A DNA stretch of 52,996 nucleotides, taken from Chitinivibrio sp051745065 (GTDB lineage Bacteria; Fibrobacterota; Chitinivibrionia; Chitinivibrionales; Chitinivibrionaceae). The translations under genes and the position numbers were made by a program. Under the pieces are notes generated by a model. The model was not told where the DNA came from, ran no database searches, and saw only the letters and a list, made by a program, of their open reading frames with translations. Shown piece after piece: positions 1 to 8,416 of this stretch. The number at the start of each line of letters is the position of its first letter. Within the stretch, counting starts at the first letter, position 1. Location: the NCBI GenBank assembly GCA_051745065.1, contig JBNJDQ010000003.1:1-52996 (forward strand), written 5' to 3'.

Positions 1-2232
1 CCGACAGAAAAGACCCTCTCCTACATAGAAAACAACTTCCTCTCGTCCTATGACCGGCTTGATATTTCCACTTCCGTGGGTACCCTTACTCCGTGGACGG
101 AACCCCGCACGGAGAGCCTTGAAGTACCGGCTTCTGAAAAAGACGACGGTACAGCATCGGTCATCGTCAACTGGCTCTTCGGTGACTCACTGGACGGCGA
201 AGAAGGGCTGACAGGGGATATACTCAGCACCTATCTCTTTGACGGAGAAAGCGCTCCCCTGCGCCGTGCACTGCTGGATTGCGGTCTCGGCGAAGACCTG
301 GACGACATGTGCGGCTATGACAACGATCTCTACGTTTCCGTTTTTACGGCAGGACTCAAGAAAACTGATCCCACTGATGCAGAAAAAATTGAACATATCA
401 TTACCAGTACCCTGCAGGATCTTGCAGAGAACGGCCCCGATGAAGATCTTCTTGAAGGAGCCCTGCGGCGGGTAGAGTTCTCCCTGCGCGAAATTAATGA
501 AGGCGGCGGCTTCCCCTTTGCCCTGAATCTGGCCTCTCGTATTCACCGCAGCTGGATCTACGGCGGTGACCCTCTCAGCCATATTGCCTACGAGAGGCCG
601 CTGTCCCGTATAAAAGAGAAGATCCGCGGCGGACATTGGTTTGCATCAGCAGTCAGGAAATATTTCCTGGAAAATACCCATCGGGTTACACTGGTGGCAA
701 AAGCAAACAGCGCCCTGGGCGAAAAGCTTGCTTCGCGTACGGAAGAACAGGCCCGCCGCCTGAGTGCTGATTTTACCGAAGAGGACCGGAAACGTTGCCT
801 GGAAGAAACAAAGCAACTTGTGGCGGAGCAACTGCGCGAACACACACCGCAGGAGCTTTCTGTTCTGCCCTCTCTGGACAAAACGGATATACCGCCGAAA
901 AATGAAACAGTTCCCTGCCGGCAGGAATCCTGCGCCGGAATCCCCCTGTACCGCCTCCCGCTCTTTACTGCAGGAATCACGTATCTCGATATCGGCTTTG
1001 ATCTCACAGGCCTTCGTGACGATCTGATTCCCTACGTACCGCTTTATGCAAATTACATCTCCCGCACCGGTGCAGCCGGCCTCAGCTCACGGGAAATGGC
1101 CAAGCGCGTCAGCCTGGTAACGGGCGGGCTCTCCAGTTACGATATTATCGCTGAAGACGCAACAGAAGATACTGCGGTCCGTTTCTACGGTCTCTTTTCC
1201 GGCAAGGCATTGGCTGAAAAAGGAGAAGAAATGATTGGGATATTATCCGATCTCTTTCACCGTGCAGATTTTGAAGACCATGAACTGATCAAAAACCTTG
1301 TGTATCAGCGGGTCAACCATCTGGCTCACTCCATTGTCAGTTCGGGCCATTCCTTCGGTGTCAAAATGGGGCTCTCCTCTCTGAGCGGTGCAAAAGCTGC
1401 TGAAGAACGTATGAGCGGTCCTTCACAGTATTATTTTCTGCGCGAGCTCACAAGCACCACGGGCAGCTTTGACAGTAAAACTGTCCTCACAGCGCTCAAA
1501 GAGATTCACCGCCGTATGATTACCCGTAGAAACATGTTTGCCGTACTGACCGGAGCGGATGAAGACACCCCTAAGGGTCTGGAAGCACTGCTGGCATCTG
1601 TTCCTGCTCAGGCGGAAACAGATACTCTTTCATTTATCCCCAATGAACAAAAACGATTACAGGCCCTGAAAGTCAGCTCCTCCGTCAACTATATTACCCA
1701 GTCCTGGAAACTGCATGAATTCACCCCCCGGACCGTTGGTATCCATCACATTCTGGCACGACTCCTTTCCACGGGCTATCTTTGGGATAAAGTCCGGGTT
1801 GAAGGCGGAGCATACGGCGGTCTCTCTCTTTTCAGTTCCTCCTTCAGGGCCATTTCCTTTGCCTCATTCCGGGATCCCAACAGTACGCAAACCCTGCAAC
1901 GATACCGTGATGCCCTCGATTACCTCACTGATAATATCACGCAGGCCGATGTTGATAAAACAAAATTTGCCGTCATATCAAAATTTGATGCTCCGCGCGG
2001 CCCCCATTCGCGGGGCTTCGGCGAAGTCATATCGCGTATCTGCGGCAGCAGTCCCGCCCGACGCCAGGAATACCGCGATGCCGTTCTTGCTGCGAAAGCA
2101 GAAGACATACGCGACGCTGCAGCTGATCTGAAAGAGCGTTTTTCAGAAAGCCGCATCGCGGCAATCGTCAATGAAAGCGCTCTGGAAGAACTTATTGAAG
2201 CCGGCTATGAACCGGACACCCGAGAACTGTAA
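1..2232 (+). CDS. M16C family peptidase (presequence protease type), 5' end missing
   Basis: The frame is open from the first base, so this is the C-terminal 743 residues of a larger protein. M16C enzymes (PreP/Cym1 type) are about 1000-residue zinc peptidases that fold as two halves around a chamber and degrade peptides. The catalytic HxxEH motif lies in the N-terminal half, outside the window. Visible here are the long helical linker and the C-terminal half with the hallmark motif VRVEGGAYGG near residue 600, which shapes the substrate site in this family. The charged helical stretch around residues 205-290 matches the hinge between halves. The gene ends in TAA, 52 bp before an AraC regulator on the same strand. 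No terminator is seen after it. Confidence 0.85.
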   Translation, partial: PTEKTLSYIENNFLSSYDRLDISTSVGTLTPWTEPRTESLEVPASEKDDGTASVIVNWLFGDSLDGEEGLTGDILSTYLFDGESAPLRRALLDCGLGEDLDDMCGYDNDLYVSVFTAGLKKTDPTDAEKIEHIITSTLQDLAENGPDEDLLEGALRRVEFSLREINEGGGFPFALNLASRIHRSWIYGGDPLSHIAYERPLSRIKEKIRGGHWFASAVRKYFLENTHRVTLVAKANSALGEKLASRTEEQARRLSADFTEEDRKRCLEETKQLVAEQLREHTPQELSVLPSLDKTDIPPKNETVPCRQESCAGIPLYRLPLFTAGITYLDIGFDLTGLRDDLIPYVPLYANYISRTGAAGLSSREMAKRVSLVTGGLSSYDIIAEDATEDTAVRFYGLFSGKALAEKGEEMIGILSDLFHRADFEDHELIKNLVYQRVNHLAHSIVSSGHSFGVKMGLSSLSGAKAAEERMSGPSQYYFLRELTSTTGSFDSKTVLTALKEIHRRMITRRNMFAVLTGADEDTPKGLEALLASVPAQAETDTLSFIPNEQKRLQALKVSSSVNYITQSWKLHEFTPRTVGIHHILARLLSTGYLWDKVRVEGGAYGGLSLFSSSFRAISFASFRDPNSTQTLQRYRDALDYLTDNITQADVDKTKFAVISKFDAPRGPHSRGFGEVISRICGSSPARRQEYRDAVLAAKAEDIRDAAADLKERFSESRIAAIVNESALEELIEAGYEPDTREL

Positions 2233-2284
2233 CCACGCCGGACCGTTTTTGCGGTCCGACGTACCATTCATTCCATGAGGCCGC

Positions 2285-3148
2285 ATGGATATTAAACTGA
2301 TTCGTGCCCTTGTCGGGCCGGTCACCGCGGAGCAACTCGCATCGGTTGACTGCTTCACCGGAGCGCAGATGGGCCTTTTCATCCCGGCCGTGGGCCAATG
2401 CGAATACGCCGTAAGCCGGGAACACACCCATCCGGCATTCTCCTTTATCCTTACTTTTCACGAACTCCAGGTGGGAACGAAAAACCGCTCCCAGGACCAT
2501 ACAGAAACCCCGGCACTCCTTGGAATGTCTCCGGACTTCCCTCATCACGAAGAGAGCGCGGAAGATTTCGTCCGTTACTACGCCCTGATGATATCCGCCG
2601 ATCTGTATGAGAAAGTATGCCGTACCTGCAGTGTATCATATCCGCCGCGGTATCATTTTACCCGTGCTCCGGGGCTGTATGACCTTCTTCCACTCCTGCG
2701 CGGTTTTATGGCAGCAACCGAAGACCGTCGTCGCATTACAAGCAGGATCGAAGCATTGGAATTACTTATCACACATGCAGTTGTTGACGCATTCCATCCC
2801 CCTGCCGGTGTCCCCGCCCGTCTGGCCTCCCATCGGGCAGAAATTGATCACGCCCTCGAATTCATTCACAACAGATTCGGCATGTCTCTGACCGTGGCCG
2901 ACATTGCCCGCGAAGCCTGCTTAAGTGCCTCTCACTTATCTGCCCTCTTTCGGGCAGACACCGGCTATACTGTCATGGGATACCTCACCCGGGTTCGCCT
3001 GGAAGCAGGACGACGCCTGCTGCGGGACCATGACCTTCCAATCTCTGAAGTTGCCGCACGATGTGGCTTCAGCTCCCATTCACACTTCTCCAGGGCCTGT
3101 CGTAAAGCATGGAACATGACGCCGAAGAAACTGCGCAGGCACAGCTGA
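2285..3148 (+). CDS. AraC family transcriptional regulator
   Basis: The 287-residue protein has an N-terminal ligand-sensing half of the cupin type (around residues 20-150) and a C-terminal AraC-type double helix-turn-helix (about residues 185-285). The DNA-binding half shows the usual pattern: LTVADIAREACLSASHLSALF for the first HTH, then ISEVAARCGFSSHSHFSRACR and the closing MTPKKLRR. Such proteins usually activate a nearby operon when they bind a small molecule or surface signal. The most likely local target is the flavodoxin/ferredoxin gene 114 bp downstream on the same strand, but no operator was identified. The ATG at 2285 has a weak upstream TGAGG. Confidence 0.85.
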   Translation: MDIKLIRALVGPVTAEQLASVDCFTGAQMGLFIPAVGQCEYAVSREHTHPAFSFILTFHELQVGTKNRSQDHTETPALLGMSPDFPHHEESAEDFVRYYALMISADLYEKVCRTCSVSYPPRYHFTRAPGLYDLLPLLRGFMAATEDRRRITSRIEALELLITHAVVDAFHPPAGVPARLASHRAEIDHALEFIHNRFGMSLTVADIAREACLSASHLSALFRADTGYTVMGYLTRVRLEAGRRLLRDHDLPISEVAARCGFSSHSHFSRACRKAWNMTPKKLRRHS

Positions 3149-3262
3149 GTGCACAGGAAAATGACAACATTTCAGTTTCTCATGAAAGAATCACCTGCAG
3201 AAATGCACTATATTAATAGATACTATCTTGTATTTCAGTAAGATTACACTCTCAGGAGGACC

Positions 3263-4048
3263 ATGATGAACAGACTCTACTATTTCTCCGGAACCGGAAA
3301 CACCCTGCATCTGGCACAGCGGATAGCCCAAAATCTCGGTGAATGCGAACTTGTTCCCATCCCTAAAGCTCTTCAGCAGGACCGTATTTATGAAGATGCA
3401 GAGCGTGTGGGAGTACTTTTTCCCGTCTACTGTTTCGGATATCCCCTGATTGTGGGACGCTTTCTGGAACGACTGCAGCTCTCAGAAAAAACCTGGTTCT
3501 TCGGCGCCAGTACCTACGGCGGCCTGTTGGCAGATGCCATGGAACTATTCCGAAAGAAATCAGCCCGGGAAGGACTGAAAGCAGAAGCCGGTTTTGCCCT
3601 GCACATGCCGGGGAATGCCATTTTTCTCTATGATCGTGTTTCACAGGAAAAACAGAAGACCATGACCGAAAACCTGGAAAGACGTCTGCCAAAAATTGTG
3701 GAAACCATAGAGCAGAAACAGGCCGCTCCCATGGAACAGGTTTCGTTCCCATTCAATAAACTTCTCTCCCTGCTGTATCCGCCATTCATCAAAAAAATAC
3801 CTGAAGGAGCGCACTCTTTTTACGCCACAGAAGCCTGTACAGCATGCGGCATATGTGAAAACATTTGTCCGGTACACAATATCAGCCGCCCCGAAGGGCA
3901 CCCCGTTTGGGGGGCACAATGTGAACAATGTATGGCGTGCATTCAGTGGTGTCCCGCCAATGCAATACAGATGGGTAAAAAAACTATAAAACGAAGCCGT
4001 TATCACCATCCGGCTGTCACCAGCGAAGACATCGCCGCTCAAAGCTGA
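3263..4048 (+). CDS. EFR1-type flavodoxin/ferredoxin fusion protein
   Basis: The 261-residue protein joins an N-terminal flavodoxin-like domain, with FMN phosphate loop YYFSGTGNTLHLA at residues 6-18, to two 4Fe-4S clusters at the C-terminus. The clusters appear as CTACGICENICP (about residues 192-203) and CEQCMACIQWCP (about 220-231). This is the EFR1 family of cytoplasmic electron carriers found mainly in anaerobes; the redox partner is unknown. An AGGAGG at 3254-3259 precedes the start, and either of two adjacent ATG codons (3263 or 3266) could be used. The gene is followed directly by a strong bidirectional terminator. The AraC gene just upstream may control it. Confidence 0.85.
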   Translation: MMNRLYYFSGTGNTLHLAQRIAQNLGECELVPIPKALQQDRIYEDAERVGVLFPVYCFGYPLIVGRFLERLQLSEKTWFFGASTYGGLLADAMELFRKKSAREGLKAEAGFALHMPGNAIFLYDRVSQEKQKTMTENLERRLPKIVETIEQKQAAPMEQVSFPFNKLLSLLYPPFIKKIPEGAHSFYATEACTACGICENICPVHNISRPEGHPVWGAQCEQCMACIQWCPANAIQMGKKTIKRSRYHHPAVTSEDIAAQS

Positions 4049-4063
4049 GAGCGCATGGAATGA

Positions 4064-4094
4064 AAAAAGGGCTGCCCGCAGGGGCAGCCCTTTC
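4064..4094. terminator. Bidirectional intrinsic terminator
   Basis: A perfect 10-bp stem AGGGCTGCCC / GGGCAGCCCT (4068-4077 with 4082-4091) closes a GCAG loop. A run of A on the left and T on the right give U-tracts on both transcripts. It lies between the convergent ferredoxin gene (+) and M6 protease gene (-) and probably ends both. Confidence 0.85.
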
Positions 4095-4115
4095 ATCGCA
4101 ACGGTATTGCGATAC

Positions 4116-6914
4116 TTACCATACAAGGGTATGTACACTGTTCTGTTTCTTTCCGTCGATACTCAGGAAGCGAACTCCCTGCACAGCACCGCCGGCATTG
4201 AGTTCAAGGGTATTTTCTCCGCTGTTCAGGGAGAGCTTACGGTTCTCAATGAGACGCCCCGCCGGTGTAAAGATCCGCAACTGGTATGTACCGGCTGCAG
4301 GCACACCAAGACGCAAACGGCCGTTGGGCAGAGCTGCAGCAGTGAGAGCCGCCGAAGCATTCGTGCCTGATTCTGTAACCACACCGGAAGGATCGTGCTC
4401 CCAGCCGTGGAGCTGAAGATTCTCAATCTGGATACTGATATCAGAACCGTAGGCATCAACACCGGCAAATGTCATGGATTTGCACAGGGACAGATCCAGT
4501 TCAGTGGAACTGCTGACCCACTCGGGCTGACTGAATGATTCAAGAGGAATCATTACTTCATTCCAGGTATCGCTCTGCTCAAGGGGAGCAACATAGGATT
4601 CACCGGTTTCAGAAAGACCATCCTGATCAAGGCTGATTGTAAAATCAACAGAAGCCTTGTAGCGGACAACCACAGCAGTCATTCCGGCAAGGCTCTTTGT
4701 TACTTCCCCCACAAGACCGGCGTAAGGATAAATCTCATCACTGACATTGGAAACACCGACACTCATATCTGCACCGATTATGCCGTCGCTGATATTGGTG
4801 GTATCCAAAACAGCAGTGGATTTATTTTCTCCCGTGAACTCATCGGCAATAACATACCAGTCCGCAAAGGAGGTGAGATCATCACTGATGACAATATCTT
4901 TAATCGTAAAAGGTTCATCACTGAGATCTTCCGAATCTCCAGCAACTGCTTTTATAAAATACTCGCCTTCGGGCATATCTTCAGGAACAGTCCAGGTAAG
5001 AGACTCTTTCGCAGTCCCTGATATGAGCATCTGAGCACCATCGGCCCACTCAAGGGATATATCCGCATTCTCTCCGGTGGTGTTCGACCAGGATATCGTC
5101 ATCTCAGCACCGAGATCATACACTTCACCTCCGTTGGGAGACTTCACGGTAATTTCCGATGCCGGCTCAAATTCAACCTGAATCGAATGGTCAGCACGTA
5201 CATCGGTAAAGGCATACTCCGGCGCACCTGCCAGAGAATCACCATCAACCATGAGATAGGCTGTTTCATATCCATCATCTGGGGTTATGGTAAACTCAAG
5301 AGACTCGCCTTCAGCAACTGAGACAGTACCGGACGGAGAAATCGAACCACCGGCTCCCGCTTCAGCGGTGATAGTGTACTCAGCCACCTCTTCGCCGATC
5401 TGAAAGGACATGGTTTCACCAGCAGCACTGATATCGCGGATATCAATACCCGAGGCGGAACCGTTCCACCAGTTTGCATCGGGGGACGTATTATCGTTAA
5501 AGGATGAGCCGTTGGACGAAGTAAAGGGATCTGACCCGTCACCGGAGTTTCTGTTTTTCTCCAGATCATAGCGTCCGTCAGCCTGCTCAAGGGATACAAG
5601 ATAATGCTGAGACGGTGTCATGTGTTCGTAATCGTTATGACCGTCCTTATCGACATGCCAAACAATAAGGCCTTCACCGGGAAGAGAGGCATTCCTTCCG
5701 GTATTCAGCCGGCTCTCCACAACAAACATTTCACGGCTGTTTGAAGGATTCCTGTACACATAAGATGTATTACTGTTGGAAACAAGGTTAACCGTCCCGT
5801 TTTTATCGGTAATATCAACAAGGGTATCCCAGCTGGCAACAGAGCGAAAAAAAGCATTGGGCGGAACAGGGTTTTTCGGATCCCCCATATTACACATCAG
5901 GCCGTAATGACCGATACCGCCACCGCGGGTGCTGCCGCCTTTCTGACCGTAATCATACAGATCCGGCCACTGACCAACCATATGTCCGTTTTCGTGACAG
6001 AATGTTGTCAGTTTCAACTGCCGTCCGATATTGGTAATCTGATAGCGGTAAAACAGTTTCCCGCCTACACGCAGGCCATTCTGAAAATTCCACATGTGCG
6101 GCCACAGTCCTTTTGACCAGCCGTTATCCGGTTCACCGGCATACAGTATATTCAGAGCCATAACGGTACCGTCATCCAGAACAGAAAGTTCTGAAACATC
6201 CACTTTCCCCGACTCATGCAGGGAGCGAAGAGCTTCCTCAATCAGCTCCTTGGCCTTGGGGCCGGACTGCTGATTGTCATCGTAGTAACTTTTCGGATTC
6301 TTGGCCCGATAATAATGAGTTACCTGATTGGTATACTCAAGAGCACCGCCGGAAATATCTTTGTAATATTCATACACAGAACCGTTACAGCCGTCTCCGG
6401 TAAAGTTTTCACCGTTGACAAAATTATTCATTTTGTCATACGAAATGGCAGCTGGCTGATCAGAGAAGTCAATAAGAATAGTCAGCCCTTTACGGGTACC
6501 CGTAACATCCTTCTTATCAAGATCAAAGGCCCGGCTGCCGTCACGGTTTTTCGCCCCCCACAAAGGCGATTCCTGCGCCTTTTTACTGCGCGCATCAGCA
6601 TTCAGGGTGAGCCCTTTTGCAAGTCCGCGTGGAGCAGATGAACGCTGCGTACCTTTATACACAACACCCGTGGAAACAAAATCCGAATTACTGTCGTTAA
6701 CTTCCGCGTAGGTTATCCACCCCTCATCATTTCGAATGAGCGTATACCCATCGGGGCTCTCCACACGCTGATAATACTCATCACCCCAGACATGCACGGG
6801 CACACGACTGCCGTCAGGCTGTTGCAGATTAAACAGATCCCCCGAATGAGGAGCTGCATTGATAAATAAACATAACGTCAAAACAGACAGAACTGTAAGA
6901 ATTGATTTTCTCAC
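4116..6914 (-). CDS. Secreted M6 family metalloprotease with Ig-like, binding and C-terminal sorting-type domains
   Basis: The GTG at 6914 is preferred (932 residues) because a GGGAGG lies four bases upstream and it gives a clean signal peptide, MRKSILTVLSVLTLCLF, cleaved near AAP. The catalytic domain carries HENGH at about residues 307-311 followed by GQWPDLYDYG, the zinc site of immune-inhibitor-A/M6 proteases. After it come a bacterial repeat domain (about 510-590, AEAGAGGSISPSG), a Kre9/KNH-like Ig domain opening with SPNGGEVYDLG (about 595-675), a beta-sandwich resembling CBM11/CIA30 (about 680-845), and a C-terminal domain of about 70 residues with TYQLRIFTPAGRLIENR, similar to type IX secretion A-type sorting domains. 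It is likely exported and surface bound or released to digest protein. It has its own promoter and terminator and is separate from dnaJ. Confidence 0.88.
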   Translation of the reverse strand: MRKSILTVLSVLTLCLFINAAPHSGDLFNLQQPDGSRVPVHVWGDEYYQRVESPDGYTLIRNDEGWITYAEVNDSNSDFVSTGVVYKGTQRSSAPRGLAKGLTLNADARSKKAQESPLWGAKNRDGSRAFDLDKKDVTGTRKGLTILIDFSDQPAAISYDKMNNFVNGENFTGDGCNGSVYEYYKDISGGALEYTNQVTHYYRAKNPKSYYDDNQQSGPKAKELIEEALRSLHESGKVDVSELSVLDDGTVMALNILYAGEPDNGWSKGLWPHMWNFQNGLRVGGKLFYRYQITNIGRQLKLTTFCHENGHMVGQWPDLYDYGQKGGSTRGGGIGHYGLMCNMGDPKNPVPPNAFFRSVASWDTLVDITDKNGTVNLVSNSNTSYVYRNPSNSREMFVVESRLNTGRNASLPGEGLIVWHVDKDGHNDYEHMTPSQHYLVSLEQADGRYDLEKNRNSGDGSDPFTSSNGSSFNDNTSPDANWWNGSASGIDIRDISAAGETMSFQIGEEVAEYTITAEAGAGGSISPSGTVSVAEGESLEFTITPDDGYETAYLMVDGDSLAGAPEYAFTDVRADHSIQVEFEPASEITVKSPNGGEVYDLGAEMTISWSNTTGENADISLEWADGAQMLISGTAKESLTWTVPEDMPEGEYFIKAVAGDSEDLSDEPFTIKDIVISDDLTSFADWYVIADEFTGENKSTAVLDTTNISDGIIGADMSVGVSNVSDEIYPYAGLVGEVTKSLAGMTAVVVRYKASVDFTISLDQDGLSETGESYVAPLEQSDTWNEVMIPLESFSQPEWVSSSTELDLSLCKSMTFAGVDAYGSDISIQIENLQLHGWEHDPSGVVTESGTNASAALTAAALPNGRLRLGVPAAGTYQLRIFTPAGRLIENRKLSLNSGENTLELNAGGAVQGVRFLSIDGKKQNSVHTLVW

Positions 6915-7037
6915 ATTTCCTCCCACCTAATAGTTTTACAATTTCCCTCTCCCTATAATTTAAATAGATTTTGCGTCTTTTACCACAATTATTGCTGTTT
7001 TTTAGATCAATAGCCATATTACGCTTAATTACAGAGT

Positions 7038-7067
7038 ATTATAAAAGTGCAAACGACACTCTTGCAA
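7038..7067 (-). promoter_or_regulatory. Sigma-70 type promoter of the M6 protease gene
   Basis: On the minus strand TTGCAA (7067-7062) is separated by 18 bp from a perfect TATAAT (7043-7038). This would give a 5' leader of about 115 nt before the GTG start at 6914. The leader is AT-rich and shows no clear riboswitch fold. Confidence 0.6.
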
Positions 7068-7083
7068 ACTATTGGTGCAAAAT

Positions 7084-7112
7084 AAAAAAGCCGATCCACG
7101 AGGGACCGGCTT
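7084..7112 (-). terminator. Intrinsic terminator after dnaJ
   Basis: On the minus strand AAGCCGGTCC pairs with GGATCGGCTT over a 5-nt loop, with one G-U pair, and is followed by TTTTTTATTTT. It ends the dnaJ transcript just upstream of the M6 protease promoter. Confidence 0.85.
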
Positions 7113-7137
7113 AAAATGGAAAGAAGAAAAATCAGAC

Positions 7138-8304
7138 TCAGCGGAAAATATCCTTCACCTTTTCAAAGATATTTTTCGGCTTTTCCTCAAGTTCATTGAG
7201 ACGCTCAAAAAGTTCCCGTTCCTCTTTGGATATTTTCGTGGGCGTCACCAGATGAATGCGAACCAATAGATCTCCCTTGTGATTCTGCCGGTTCAGAACA
7301 GGAAGGCCTTTCCCGGAAATTTTAAGAATTTTACCCGACTGAGTACCCGGAGCAACTTTCAGTTTAATCTTTCCGTCAAAGGTATTTATCACTTTCTCTG
7401 TGCCCAGGGCCGCCTCGGAAAAGGTTATCTCCATATTGGTAATCACGTCAATTCCGTGGCGCTCAAAAATCTCATGTTCCTTTTCTTTGATCACCACGAT
7501 CAAATCCCCCGCAGAGCCGCCCTTTGCCCCGGCATTACCTTTGCCGGACACCGTGAGATAATTCCCTTCGGAAACTCCGGCGGGGATGGAAATCGTCTCT
7601 TTACTTTCACCTCTGACGACGCCCCTGCCGCTGCACGATGAACAGGGGTCACTCACAGCCTGACCGGATCCGGAACATGAAGGGCAGACCGATTCCTGCA
7701 CGACCTGCCCGAAAATGGAATTTTGCACCTGCCGGACTTTCCCCATACCGCCGCATTTGGAACAGGTGGTCAGACGGCCGCTTTTGGAGCCGGTTCCGGA
7801 ACAATCCGTGCAGGAAATATTGCGCTTGACGCGGATTGTTTTCTTGCAGCCGTCATGAATTTCCTGCAGGGTCAGGGCAAGGCTCACCTGCAGATCTTTT
7901 CCGCGAATTCCCTTTGAACGACGACCTCTGCGGCCCTGAGATCCGCCAAAAATATCCCCGAAGAAGGAATCACCGCCAAAATCACCCATAAATGCCCGAA
8001 GGGCATCATTCAGGTCCATTCCGCCGCCGAATCCGCCGCCAAAACCGCCGAATCCGCCGCCTGCAGCTCCGCCGTTCTGATCAAAAGCAGCATGACCGAA
8101 CTGATCGTATTTAGCCCGTTTATCTTTATCCTTAAGGACCTCATAGGCCTCGGTTGCTTCGCGGAATTTTTCTTCCGCCTCTTTATCTCCGGGGTTCTTA
8201 TCCGGATGATACTTTACCGCCAGCTTTCGATAGGCTTTTTTCAGCTCGCTGTCCGACGCATCTTTGCCGACCCCGAGGACCTCATAATAATCTCTTTTCG
8301 CCAT
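7138..8304 (-). CDS. dnaJ: Chaperone protein DnaJ
   Basis: A full-length type I J-protein of 388 residues. The J domain occupies residues 1-70 with the HPD triad at 33-35. A Gly/Phe-rich segment follows (about 77-122). The zinc domain starts at about residue 165 with four CxxCxGxG repeats (CTDCSGTG, CSKCGGMG, CPSCSGSG, CSSCSGRG). The rest is the C-terminal substrate-binding region. DnaJ delivers unfolded proteins to DnaK and stimulates its ATPase. It lies 112 bp downstream of dnaK in the order grpE-dnaK-dnaJ, but a hairpin terminator sits in that gap, so dnaJ may be made at a lower level or from its own promoter. Confidence 0.97.
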   Translation of the reverse strand: MAKRDYYEVLGVGKDASDSELKKAYRKLAVKYHPDKNPGDKEAEEKFREATEAYEVLKDKDKRAKYDQFGHAAFDQNGGAAGGGFGGFGGGFGGGMDLNDALRAFMGDFGGDSFFGDIFGGSQGRRGRRSKGIRGKDLQVSLALTLQEIHDGCKKTIRVKRNISCTDCSGTGSKSGRLTTCSKCGGMGKVRQVQNSIFGQVVQESVCPSCSGSGQAVSDPCSSCSGRGVVRGESKETISIPAGVSEGNYLTVSGKGNAGAKGGSAGDLIVVIKEKEHEIFERHGIDVITNMEITFSEAALGTEKVINTFDGKIKLKVAPGTQSGKILKISGKGLPVLNRQNHKGDLLVRIHLVTPTKISKEERELFERLNELEEKPKNIFEKVKDIFR

Positions 8305-8363
8305 GTAAACCTCTGTACCTGTAATTTCTCAGGACGTAAAATACATCTTTTGCACCTAATATC

Positions 8364-8394
8364 AAAAAGCGAGGACACATATGCCCTCACTTTT
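8364..8394 (-). terminator. Terminator-like hairpin between dnaK and dnaJ
   Basis: Read on the minus strand, AAAAGTGAGG pairs with CCTCGCTTTT (one G-U pair) around a 10-nt loop and runs into TTTTTG. It could act as a partial terminator that sets the dnaK:dnaJ ratio. Confidence 0.6.
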
Positions 8395-8416
8395 AAATAC
8401 TGCAGCCGTGAATCAC

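Noticed and set aside
6829..7017. Small minus-strand frame in the M6 protease leader
   Set aside because: It runs into the protease gene in another frame, has no ribosome site and lies inside the predicted 5' leader.
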